Shown one piece after another: positions 1 to 6,263 of a DNA stretch of 11,627 nt. The first letter of the stretch is position 1. Each line of letters opens with the position of its first letter. Origin of the DNA: Proteobacteria bacterium SG_bin6. Lineage in GTDB: Bacteria; Pseudomonadota; Alphaproteobacteria; Sphingomonadales; Sphingomonadaceae. The stretch spans positions 1 to 11,627 of the forward strand of contig LWDJ01000025.1 of assembly GCA_002083435.1 (NCBI GenBank), written 5' to 3'. A program made the position numbers and the translations under genes. The notes beneath the pieces are model-generated. The model saw nothing but the letters and a program-made list of their open reading frames with translations. It ran no database searches and had not been told where the DNA came from.

Positions 1-613
1 TCAGCCCCGCGCGGCGCAACGCCCGCTCCGCCTCCGCCTCGAGTTCGAGCGCGGCGACCGGCAGGCGGCGCAGCGCCGCCGCCTCGTCGCGCGCCGGGGC
101 GGACTGGAACCGGGCGAGCGCGCGCGCGCCCTCGGGCGTCGCCGCCATCGCCAGCCGCAACCGGCTCGCCCAGCGCCGCATCGCCGCCTCCACCGCGGCG
201 ATCAAATCCGCCTCGCTCGCGTGGAGATGCAGGCAGCCGGTCATGTCGAGCACCAGGCCATCGGGCGGCTCGGTCTCGACCAGCGGGGTGAAGCGGTCGC
301 ACGCATCGGCGATGCGTTCCAGCCAGTGGCGGTCGGCGGCGGGATCGGCCTCCACCGCGATCAGCGCCGGCACCCGCGCCCGCGCGTCGGCCAGCGTCAT
401 CCCGGGGGACAGGCCGAGCGACAGCGCCTCGGCATCGCAGGCGACCAGCCGGATCGCGCCGCGCTGGCGGTCGGTCAGGACGAGCGGGCCATCATCCCGC
501 CTGGCGCAAGGCCGCGCGCGGACGAGCCGGTCGGTCGACAGGAAGGGCAGCCACAGCGCCAGGAAGCGCCGCCCCGCCGGTTTCGTGCCGATCGCATAAT
601 CGTCCCTGCTCAC
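1..613 (-). CDS. imuB: ImuB, Y-family polymerase-like SOS mutagenesis protein (3' part beyond window)
   Basis: This is the N-terminal 204 residues of an ImuB-type protein; the frame is open to the left edge. ImuB is a catalytically dead Y-family polymerase relative that bridges the beta clamp, ImuA and the error-prone polymerase DnaE2 during translesion synthesis. Visible hallmarks are the N-terminal RRFLALWLPFLSTDRL block at about residues 15-30, the segment CDAEALSLGLSPGMTLADAR at about 59-78, and the LVLDMTGCLHL motif at about 121-131. The usual Y-family catalytic acidic motifs are not visible: the N-terminal Asp motif is replaced by ALWLPF and there is no Ser-x-Asp-Glu. I chose the GTG at 613 because the conserved block starts soon after it; the ribosome site is weak (GTGGGA). 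It begins inside imuA, so translation is probably coupled. dnaE2 would be expected further left. The family call is firm, the exact start less so. Confidence 0.9.
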   Translation of the reverse strand, partial: MSRDDYAIGTKPAGRRFLALWLPFLSTDRLVRARPCARRDDGPLVLTDRQRGAIRLVACDAEALSLGLSPGMTLADARARVPALIAVEADPAADRHWLERIADACDRFTPLVETEPPDGLVLDMTGCLHLHASEADLIAAVEAAMRRWASRLRLAMAATPEGARALARFQSAPARDEAAALRRLPVAALELEAEAERALRRAGL

Positions 614-1298
614 TGTCCCACTCCACGCGCCAGCGGCCGCCATCGGGGCGCCCGCGCTGGCGAAGCAATTCCACCTCCCAGGCCGGATCGCCGGGGGCAT
701 TGGCGGCGCGCGGCAGCGAGGGCGCGGCCGCCACCCGCCAGCGCGTCTGCGCGGCATTGGGCGCCGCCTGGCCGCCCAGCCGCAACAGGATCGCCGTCAC
801 CCCATGCGCCTCCGCCGCCAGCGCCAGCCGGCGGCTCGCGGTGAGATCGAGCGCGCGGGGATCGCCCGCCAGCGCGATCACCACCCCGCCCAGCGCCGGG
901 CAGCGCAACCCGTCCGCCGCCGCGCGCAGCACCGCCACCGCATCGGGCAGCACGCCGACGATCAGCCGCGCCGGATCGAGCCCGATCGCGGCGAGCCCGG
1001 CGGGGCAAAGCGCGCCCGCCCCGCGCCACGCCGCTTCCTCGCCCAGCCACAGCATCTCGCCCCCGATCAGCCGGGCGAGGAGCGCCGCGAAGCCCGAGGC
1101 GCTGCCCGCCTCTCCATTCTCGCCGAGCACCTCATGCACCCGGCCGCGCATCACCCCGCCGCCAAGCGCCTGGTCGATCGCCCCATGCCCGGTCGCCACG
1201 AGCGACGGGGCGAGCGCGTGGGCGGGCGGAACCGCCGCCGTGGCGTGACGTTCGATCAAGCCGATCCGATGCCGGACGAGGCGCAGCGACTCGCTCAT
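492..1298 (-). CDS. imuA: ImuA, SOS-inducible translesion synthesis accessory protein
   Basis: A 268-residue protein of the ImuA family (RecA/SulA-like, first gene of the alphaproteobacterial imuA-imuB-dnaE2 cassette). Typical features are the block with GAIDQALGGGVMRGRVHEVLGE at about residues 39-60, the segment GEMLWLGEEAAWRGAGALCPAGLAAIGLDPARLIVGV at about 79-115, and the C-terminal WEVELLRQRG ... WRVEWDSEQG at about 206-232. ImuA is thought to help recruit ImuB and DnaE2 to stalled forks after DNA damage. ATG 1298 is preceded by AGGA, but that sequence lies within the LexA box and close to the predicted transcription start. The last 40 or so codons overlap imuB in a different frame (122 bases shared). 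A conserved-looking tail (PVDRPARPRAALRQAG) supports the full reading frame rather than an earlier stop. Confidence 0.9.
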   Translation of the reverse strand: MSESLRLVRHRIGLIERHATAAVPPAHALAPSLVATGHGAIDQALGGGVMRGRVHEVLGENGEAGSASGFAALLARLIGGEMLWLGEEAAWRGAGALCPAGLAAIGLDPARLIVGVLPDAVAVLRAAADGLRCPALGGVVIALAGDPRALDLTASRRLALAAEAHGVTAILLRLGGQAAPNAAQTRWRVAAAPSLPRAANAPGDPAWEVELLRQRGRPDGGRWRVEWDSEQGRLCDRHETGGAALPGAVAALPVDRPARPRAALRQAG

Positions 1299-1300
1299 AT

Positions 1301-1315
1301 GTTCCTATTATGTTC
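1301..1315 (-). promoter_or_regulatory. LexA operator (SOS box) of imuA
   Basis: The plus strand reads GTTC-CTATTAT-GTTC, an exact match to the alphaproteobacterial LexA direct-repeat operator GTTC-N7-GTTC. It starts three bases upstream of the imuA ATG and overlaps the predicted -10 element. Bound LexA would therefore block the promoter, and imuA-imuB would be induced by DNA damage, as is known for this cassette in Caulobacter and relatives. Confidence 0.9.
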
Positions 1316-1334
1316 CGTTGGTCTTTTCCGTCAA
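1307..1334 (-). promoter_or_regulatory. Sigma70-type promoter of imuA-imuB
   Basis: On the minus strand, TTGACG (1334-1329) is followed after 16 bases by CATAAT (1312-1307). These match the housekeeping consensus at five of six positions each. The -10 lies inside the LexA box. With a normal 6-8 base gap, transcription would start at about 1301-1299, next to the ATG at 1298, giving a leaderless or nearly leaderless mRNA. Confidence 0.7.
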
Positions 1335-1453
1335 CGGTTACGAAGGCGGCCCGCTCGACGCTGTTCGGCCACGGCACCGCCCGCCGACGCGGCTAGAGTC
1401 GGTTTCGGCTTCGCCGGATCGGCGCCAGCCCACGCCCACGCGATTTCCGGGCC

Positions 1454-1473
1454 GGCAGGTGATTCCGCCTGCC
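1454..1473 (-). terminator. Hairpin just after the esterase gene, possible terminator
   Basis: GGCAGG (1454-1459) and CCTGCC (1468-1473) form a perfect 6-bp stem that an inner wobble and one further pair can extend to 8 bp. It begins 11 bases beyond the stop codon of the esterase-like gene. No T tract follows on the minus strand, so a true intrinsic terminator is uncertain. Confidence 0.35.
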
Positions 1474-1484
1474 TCGACATCGCT

Positions 1485-2369
1485 CTAGGCAGCGGCCGCG
1501 TAGAGCGCGCGCAACGCCTTCAGCGCGGCCGGGTGATAGACGGTCGCATGCCCCTCCCGCAGCCGCCGCGCGCTCCAGGCCATGCCCTTTGGCGCGGCGC
1601 GCAGCGCACCGACCAGCGCGTCCTGCAGCGCGCGTTCCCGCCTCGCCAGATTCGGTGGCGGCGCCGGCGTGTCGAAGCCGATCCACAACCGCCGATCAGA
1701 CGCGCCTTTCGCGCGGAGCAGAGCGGGCGCCGCGCGGACGAGACCGCCATCGTTCCACCACAGGCTCGGGCTCACGGCGATGAAGTCATCGAAGCCCGCA
1801 CCTCCCTTGAGGCAAGTTTCGAGCGTGAAGAGGCCGGCGAGCGATTCACCGATCAGCGCGACGCGCCCATGCCCCGGAAAGCGCGTGTCGATCCAAGGCC
1901 TCAGTTCCTCGGCCAGGAAGCGCCGATAGGCATCGGCGCCGCCCGACGTCGGCGCGGCCTTCACATCCGAAGGCACCGACGACGGGGAGGTCAGGTCGTG
2001 GCGGCGATCGACCCCCTCGATCCCGATCACGACGATCCGCGGCCCCGCGCCATAGGCGCCGATCAGGTCGGTCAGCCCGGCGATGTGGAGGAAATCCTCC
2101 TTCACGCCGCCGTCCAGCAGCACGAGGACCACGGGGCGACTCCCCGGCTGATCGGCGCCTTCGGGCACATGCACGTTGATCCGCCGCGTCCCGCCCAGCA
2201 CCCGCGAGGGCAGATCGCGGCCAAAGCCGATCGTGATCGGTACATCGCCCGGCTGCTCGATCGGCGCCGATGATGGCGGCGGTGGTGGTGGTGGCGGGGA
2301 CGACGGCGCCGCCAGCGCGGCCGACGCCAGCAGGGCGAGGAAGCCGACCGATCGCACCGCATATCTCAT
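1485..2369 (-). CDS. Exported alpha/beta-hydrolase, putative esterase family
   Basis: A 294-residue protein resembling the putative-esterase family (PF00756 type, which includes enterochelin-esterase-like and esterase D-like hydrolases). Residues 1-20 look like a Sec signal peptide (MRYAVRSVGF then LALLASAALA, cleavage near A20). A proline-rich linker with eight prolines in a row follows at 25-32. The hydrolase core includes RPVVLVLLDGG at about 78-88, the nucleophile elbow GESLAG with Ser176, VSPSLWW at about 199-205, and a C-terminal EGHATVYHP whose His274 is the likely catalytic histidine. I prefer ATG 2369 because the signal peptide starts there; the frame extends upstream to a TTG at 2399 with no convincing ribosome site. 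It follows the secretion genes on the same strand, 137 bases after hlyD, but no functional link is visible. The natural substrate cannot be read from sequence. Confidence 0.8.
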   Translation of the reverse strand: MRYAVRSVGFLALLASAALAAPSSPPPPPPPPSSAPIEQPGDVPITIGFGRDLPSRVLGGTRRINVHVPEGADQPGSRPVVLVLLDGGVKEDFLHIAGLTDLIGAYGAGPRIVVIGIEGVDRRHDLTSPSSVPSDVKAAPTSGGADAYRRFLAEELRPWIDTRFPGHGRVALIGESLAGLFTLETCLKGGAGFDDFIAVSPSLWWNDGGLVRAAPALLRAKGASDRRLWIGFDTPAPPPNLARRERALQDALVGALRAAPKGMAWSARRLREGHATVYHPAALKALRALYAAAA

Positions 2370-2477
2370 CGGGCCACCATAGCTGCCGGGGGTGCCCAAC
2401 CGTCAATCGCCTTCGCGCGTACCGGCCCTGCCCGCGTTCGGGTTGACGCCGCCACCTTGGCTCGGGCCGCTTCGGTT

Positions 2478-2502
2478 GCTCGCCCGGGAAGATCGGGCGG
2501 GC
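2478..2502 (-). terminator. Hairpin after the HlyD-type gene, possible terminator
   Basis: GCTCGCCCG (2478-2486) pairs with CGGGCGGGC (2494-2502) as a 9-bp GC-rich stem with one wobble and a 7-base loop. It lies four bases beyond the adaptor gene's stop codon. No T run follows on the minus strand, so it may stabilise the 3' end or assist Rho rather than terminate alone. Confidence 0.45.
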
Positions 2503-2506
2503 GCCC

Positions 2507-3865
2507 TCAATGCTCGCGGAACGACGCCCAGAAACTGCCGACGAGCGGCTCGAGCGCATAGTCGAGCGCGGTGCGCGGGCGCAGCGGGATCAGCACCTGC
2601 ACCGGCATCCCGGCGCGCAAGGCGAAGCGCGGGCCGCGCACGGTTCGAATCAGCCGCAGCTGATCATAAGGAACCGTGATTTCCGCGGTGAAGAAGCTTT
2701 GCCCGCTCTTCTCGTCGGTGAAACTGTCGGCGGAAAGATGCGTCAGCCGGCCGCGCAGATCGGGCAGGTTGCGCTCATGCAGGCCGGTCAGCTTCACCTG
2801 GGCGGTCTGCCCCACCGCCAGGTCATCCGCCTCGTCGGGCAGGAAGCGCGCCTGGATCACCAGCGGCGCGCGTTCGGGCACGATGTCCATCAGCTTCTGC
2901 CCCGGCGCGATCACCCCGCCGGGGGTGAACACGGACAGTCCCACCACCGCCCCCGTCGCCGGGGCGAGGATGGCGGTGCGCGCGAGCTGGTCGCGCGCGG
3001 CGATCCATTTCGGCATCACCTCGCCCAGCCGCACCTCGACCTCGCGCAGATCGGCGGCGATCCGCTCGCGGAAGCTGCGCTCGGCTTCGAGCGCCTGGAG
3101 CGCGCTTTCGCGCCGGGCGCCCTGCATCTGCGCGACGCTCGCGCTGAATTGGCCGCCCTGCCCCTGCACCTCGGCCCGGGCGCGCTCCAGCTCGCGCATC
3201 CGCGTCTTAGAGACGAAGCCCTTTTCGGCGAGCGGCCGCATCATCGCGATCTGCTGGTCGATCAATTGCAGCTGTTCGCGCGCCGCCGCCGCCTGCTCGC
3301 CATAGCCGCGCCCCTGTTCGGCGGACTGGCCCGCGCGCTCGCCCAACGCCCCGCGCTGCGCGGCGAGCACGGCGGCACGCGCGGTCAGCTCGGTCTGCTG
3401 AAGCTTCAGGGCGAGCTCGGCCTCGCGCCGATCCTCCTGGGTAAGGGACGCGAATTGCGCCGGCGGCACGATCCGCCGCGCGCCCAGCTGCTCGGCCTCC
3501 AGCCGCGCGCGCTGCGCCAGCAGGCGGATCGCCTGCGCCGCGAGCGCGCGTTCCTGCGCGCGCACCTCCGCGCCGCCAAGTTCGATCAGCAGCTGGCCGC
3601 GCGCCACGCGCTGGCCTTCATGCACCAGAATCCGCGCGACCACGCCGCCGTCGCGGTGCTGCACCGTCTGCCGTTGGCCCGATACGGCGAGCTGCCCGGG
3701 CGCGAAGGCCGCGGCATCGAGCCGGGCGATCGCCGCCCAGCCGAGGAACAGCACGAAGAACAGCAGCGCGGCGATCGTGCCCGTCCTGATCTCGCGCCCT
3801 GGATCGGCGACGGCGGGAAGGTCGAAATCGGGCGCGTCCGTCGGGGCAAGCATTGTCGCGTTCAT
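2507..3865 (-). CDS. HlyD/PrtE-family type I secretion membrane fusion protein
   Basis: A 452-residue periplasmic adaptor of a type I secretion system. It would join the inner-membrane ABC exporter to a TolC-type outer-membrane channel. A short cytoplasmic N-terminus leads to one membrane segment at about residues 29-46 (TIAALLFFVLFLGWAAIA). The first lipoyl half-motif is GGVVARILVHEGQRVARGQLL at about 73-93. A long Ala/Glu/Arg/Gln-rich coiled coil runs from about 100 to 295. The second lipoyl half follows (ILAPATGAVVGLSVFTPGG). A beta-barrel region leads to the family's usual C-terminus, RTALDYALEPL then SFREH. Length and order are as in PrtE/AprE proteins. ATG 3865 overlaps the exporter's stop as ATGA, so the two are probably translationally coupled; ATG 3853 is an alternative start. 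Confidence 0.93.
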   Translation of the reverse strand: MNATMLAPTDAPDFDLPAVADPGREIRTGTIAALLFFVLFLGWAAIARLDAAAFAPGQLAVSGQRQTVQHRDGGVVARILVHEGQRVARGQLLIELGGAEVRAQERALAAQAIRLLAQRARLEAEQLGARRIVPPAQFASLTQEDRREAELALKLQQTELTARAAVLAAQRGALGERAGQSAEQGRGYGEQAAAAREQLQLIDQQIAMMRPLAEKGFVSKTRMRELERARAEVQGQGGQFSASVAQMQGARRESALQALEAERSFRERIAADLREVEVRLGEVMPKWIAARDQLARTAILAPATGAVVGLSVFTPGGVIAPGQKLMDIVPERAPLVIQARFLPDEADDLAVGQTAQVKLTGLHERNLPDLRGRLTHLSADSFTDEKSGQSFFTAEITVPYDQLRLIRTVRGPRFALRAGMPVQVLIPLRPRTALDYALEPLVGSFWASFREH

Positions 3866-5592
3866 CGCGCCGCCTCCCGGGTCGCCGGCACGGGACGCAA
3901 ATTCTGGGGCATGATCTTGGCCAACACCTCGTCGCGCGGGCCGTACATCTCGACCCGCCCGTCGCGCAGCACCAGGATCCGGTCGATCACGGGCAGGATG
4001 CCCAGCTTGTGCGACACCACCAGCACGGTGCGCTTTTCCGCCTTGGCGGCGGCGATCGCGGCGATCAGCGCTTGATCGCCCTCCTGATCGAGATGCGCGT
4101 TGGGCTCATCGAGGATCAGCACCGCCGGATCGCCGTAGAACGCGCGCGCCAGGCCGATACGCTGCGCCTGCCCCGCCGAAACGCCGCGCCCGCCCAGCTT
4201 CAACTCGTGATCATAACCGCCGCGCAGCGCGCGGATCAGCGCGTCCGCGCCCACCTTCTCGGCGGCGGCGACCACCCCCGCGTCGATCGCCGCGCGCGGC
4301 GTGCCAAGCTCGCCCTCGAACCGGGCGATGTTTTCGGCGACCGTGCCGGCGAACAGCACCGCGTCCTGCGGCAGATAGCCGATATGCGTGGCCAGCTCCT
4401 CGGCATTCCAGTCGCGTGCATCCGCGCCGTCGAAGCGCACCGCGCCGCGATCGGGACGCTGGGCGCCGGCGATGGCGCGCGCCAGGGTGGATTTGCCCGC
4501 CCCACTCGGCCCGATCACCGCGACCACCTCGCCGGGTTCGATCCGCAGCGCGATGCCGTTCAGGATCGCGCCGTCGCGGGTGTCGTTGAGGATCGTCACG
4601 CCATCGAGCGTCACCGCCCCGCGCGGGCGGGGCAGCCGGGTCGGCTCGCCCGTGGCGGCGGCGCCTTCGACCAGCGTGGCGATCGCGCGGTAGCTCTGCC
4701 GCGCCTGGACGATCGTTTTCCACGTGCCGACCAGCTGCTCGATCGGCGCCAGCGCCCGGGCGATCAGGAAGGACGCGGCGAAGATCGCGCCGGCCGAGAT
4801 CAGATTGTCCACCGCGAGCAACGCCCCCAGCCCCAGTGCCAGCGATTGCAACGCGAGCCGGGTGAATTTGGTGACGGTGAGATAGCCGCTCGCCGCGAAG
4901 CTCGCCTCGGTCTGGGCGATCAGCATCGCCCCCCGCTGGCGGCGTTGCCGCGCCACCATCGCCCGGCGCATCCCGAGCGCGCGCACGCTGTCGCTCGCGG
5001 CGAGCAGCACGTCCTGGTTGGCGTAGGAGGCGGCGGCGCTCGCCTGCGCACGGTCGAGCCGCGCGCGGATCGCGCGCTCGGTCGCCCAGGCGAGGAGCGG
5101 CAGCGCGGTGCAACCGATCAGCGCCACCAGCCCGATCCATGGATGCACCAGGAAGCAGACCAGAATGTAGAGCGGAAACCAGGGCGCGTCGAACAAGGCG
5201 AGCGCGGCGCCCCCGGTGAGCGCCCCGCGCACCGTATCGAACTCGCGCAGCGCCTGGCGCGCGATCGGCAGATCGGGCCGCTCGATCGCCGCATCGAGGA
5301 TCAGCGGCGCGAGCGTCCGATCGAGCTGGACGCCCGCGCGCACCAGCAAGCGGCTGCGCACCCGATCGAGCAACGCCAATGTCGCCAGCGCGAACAACAG
5401 CACGAGGGTGAGGAACAGCAGCGTCCGCAGCCCCTGGGTCGGCACGACACGATCATAAACCTGCAGCATGTAGAGCGTCGGCGCGATGTAGAGCAGATTG
5501 ATCAGCGCACTGAACAACCCCGCCGCCAGAAAATGTCGCCGGCACTGGCGCAGCGCGACTCTCATGACATCGGCCGCGGGAGCGTTATTCAT
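3862..5592 (-). CDS. Type I secretion ABC permease/ATPase, PrtD family
   Basis: A 576-residue half-transporter with a fused ATPase, the inner-membrane motor of a type I secretion system. It has the family's start (HFLAAGLFSALINLLYIAPT) and the typical LYMLQVYDRVVPTQGLRTLL segment, then several membrane helices to about residue 290. There is no N-terminal C39 peptidase or peptidase-like domain, as expected for exporters of serralysin-type substrates. The ATPase shows Walker A GPSGAGKST (about 361-369), Q-loop Gln409, signature VSAGQAQRIGLARA (about 471-484), Walker B AVLILDEPNAHLD (about 490-502) and switch His528. All key catalytic residues are present. ATG 5592 is chosen because GGAG lies 7 bases before it; the GTG just upstream at 5595 is too close to that site. 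It overlaps the adaptor gene by four bases. The likely substrate is the serralysin at 6264-7838. Confidence 0.95.
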   Translation of the reverse strand: MNNAPAADVMRVALRQCRRHFLAAGLFSALINLLYIAPTLYMLQVYDRVVPTQGLRTLLFLTLVLLFALATLALLDRVRSRLLVRAGVQLDRTLAPLILDAAIERPDLPIARQALREFDTVRGALTGGAALALFDAPWFPLYILVCFLVHPWIGLVALIGCTALPLLAWATERAIRARLDRAQASAAASYANQDVLLAASDSVRALGMRRAMVARQRRQRGAMLIAQTEASFAASGYLTVTKFTRLALQSLALGLGALLAVDNLISAGAIFAASFLIARALAPIEQLVGTWKTIVQARQSYRAIATLVEGAAATGEPTRLPRPRGAVTLDGVTILNDTRDGAILNGIALRIEPGEVVAVIGPSGAGKSTLARAIAGAQRPDRGAVRFDGADARDWNAEELATHIGYLPQDAVLFAGTVAENIARFEGELGTPRAAIDAGVVAAAEKVGADALIRALRGGYDHELKLGGRGVSAGQAQRIGLARAFYGDPAVLILDEPNAHLDQEGDQALIAAIAAAKAEKRTVLVVSHKLGILPVIDRILVLRDGRVEMYGPRDEVLAKIMPQNLRPVPATREAAR

Positions 5593-5659
5593 CACAATAC
5601 TCCAAAGCGGACGAAGGCCAAAGCTCGTTTCATTAATTAGGCAACGCGCGACAAGTCCA

Positions 5660-5678
5660 GATGAATTTGAAGTTCATC
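5660..5678. repeat. Inverted repeat upstream of the exporter operon, candidate operator
   Basis: GATGAA (5660-5665) and TTCATC (5673-5678) are perfect arms around a 7-base spacer. They sit 68 bases upstream of the exporter start codon in a noticeably AT-richer gap. A TAATTA stretch at 5637-5632 lies between repeat and gene and could be a -10. This would fit a regulator site, but a 6-bp repeat can arise by chance. Confidence 0.3.
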
Positions 5679-5732
5679 GTCGCTTTACCTTAGGGTTCAC
5701 ATCATTATTGGCACACCGGGTGAAATAAGAAT

Positions 5733-5757
5733 GGTTTTTGCTGGCATCGGAAAAACC
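5733..5757 (-). terminator. A/T-rich stem-loop at the inhibitor stop codon, possible weak terminator
   Basis: GGTTTTT (5733-5739) and AAAAACC (5751-5757) are perfect 7-bp arms around an 11-base loop. The stem starts at the last base of the inhibitor's stop codon. The minus strand continues ATTCTTATTT, moderately U-rich in RNA. The stem is AT-rich, so it could attenuate rather than stop read-through into the exporter genes. Confidence 0.4.
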
Positions 5758-6152
5758 TATTTTACTCGCGTCAGCAGGAGCAGCGTGCCGTCCGCCGCCG
5801 TCGCCTGTGCCGCGCCGTTGTCGCCATAGGCGAACAGCAACACCGTAAGACGGTCGTTTCCCGCCAGCTCGATGCCCTCCGGCGAGGGGCGCCAGCCGGC
5901 GATCGTGGTGCCGACCAGCGCGGCCAAACAGCCCGAGGGATCGCTCAGGCTATACGCATTTACCGAATCGATCCGTTGCACCTCCAATCGCATGAGGCAA
6001 TCCGATCGACCTGCACCACTGATTTTCCACATCCCGACAAGCTCTTTGGGCTCGGCGAGCCGCAGGCTGGCGCTAATTCGGGGCGCTTGGTCTTGCATTT
6101 CATCTCCTCGTGCCATCAGCGGCTGATCGGCGATTGCCATGATAAGGCTCAT
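5757..6152 (-). CDS. Inh/AprI-family metalloprotease inhibitor
   Basis: The C-terminal 100 residues match the Inh/AprI family, small proteins that bind serralysin-type proteases tightly in the producing cell. From this start (131 residues) the visible signature is SLRLAEPKELVGMWKISG (about 29-46) with Trp42, SDC with Cys52, SGC with Cys75 (the probable disulfide), AGWRPSPEGIELAG (about 85-98), and a C-terminal DGTLLLLTRVK. The order and spacing agree with Erwinia Inh as I remember it. The start is uncertain. ATG 6152 has AAGGGA five bases upstream, while ATG 6098 has a stronger GAGGAG and would give 113 residues. The frame is open as far as 6302, inside the protease gene. No candidate start gives a clear Sec signal, which is odd because the family acts in the periplasm. 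It is divergent from the protease and upstream of the exporter on the same strand. Confidence 0.8.
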   Translation of the reverse strand: MSLIMAIADQPLMARGDEMQDQAPRISASLRLAEPKELVGMWKISGAGRSDCLMRLEVQRIDSVNAYSLSDPSGCLAALVGTTIAGWRPSPEGIELAGNDRLTVLLFAYGDNGAAQATAADGTLLLLTRVK

Positions 6153-6195
6153 TATGATCCCTTCACAATGGCGACGCGATAGTTTCTTTCGATCC

Positions 6196-6214
6196 TTAAT
6201 TACAGCGCGATTAA
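6196..6214. repeat. Inverted repeat in the protease/inhibitor divergent region
   Basis: TTAAT (6196-6200) and ATTAA (6210-6214) flank a 9-base spacer, midway between the inhibitor start (6152) and the protease start (6264). This 111-base gap must hold control signals for both genes. A loose plus-strand promoter TTTCGA-N17-ATTAAC can be drawn here but is weak. Short arms make the operator idea tentative. Confidence 0.25.
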
Positions 6215-6263
6215 CCTGAGATCCAAGGAGCATCGTTGTCGTTCCAAGCAAGTGGAGCTGTAT

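Noticed and set aside
804..2273. A 489-codon open frame on the plus strand across imuA and the esterase gene
   Set aside because: Its translation is rich in Arg, His, Pro and Gln with no family motif, and it lies opposite two well-recognised genes. It is a high-GC shadow frame.
3862..5592. The signature VSAGQ in place of LSGGQ as an unusual exporter defect
   Set aside because: Related type I exporters often have Ser-Ala-Gly-Gln here, and the other ATPase motifs are intact, so it is normal variation.
3853..5640. A 595-codon open frame on the plus strand opposite the ABC exporter
   Set aside because: It is the mirror of a complete PrtD-type gene with intact Walker motifs. The translation is Arg/Gln/His-rich without recognisable domains.
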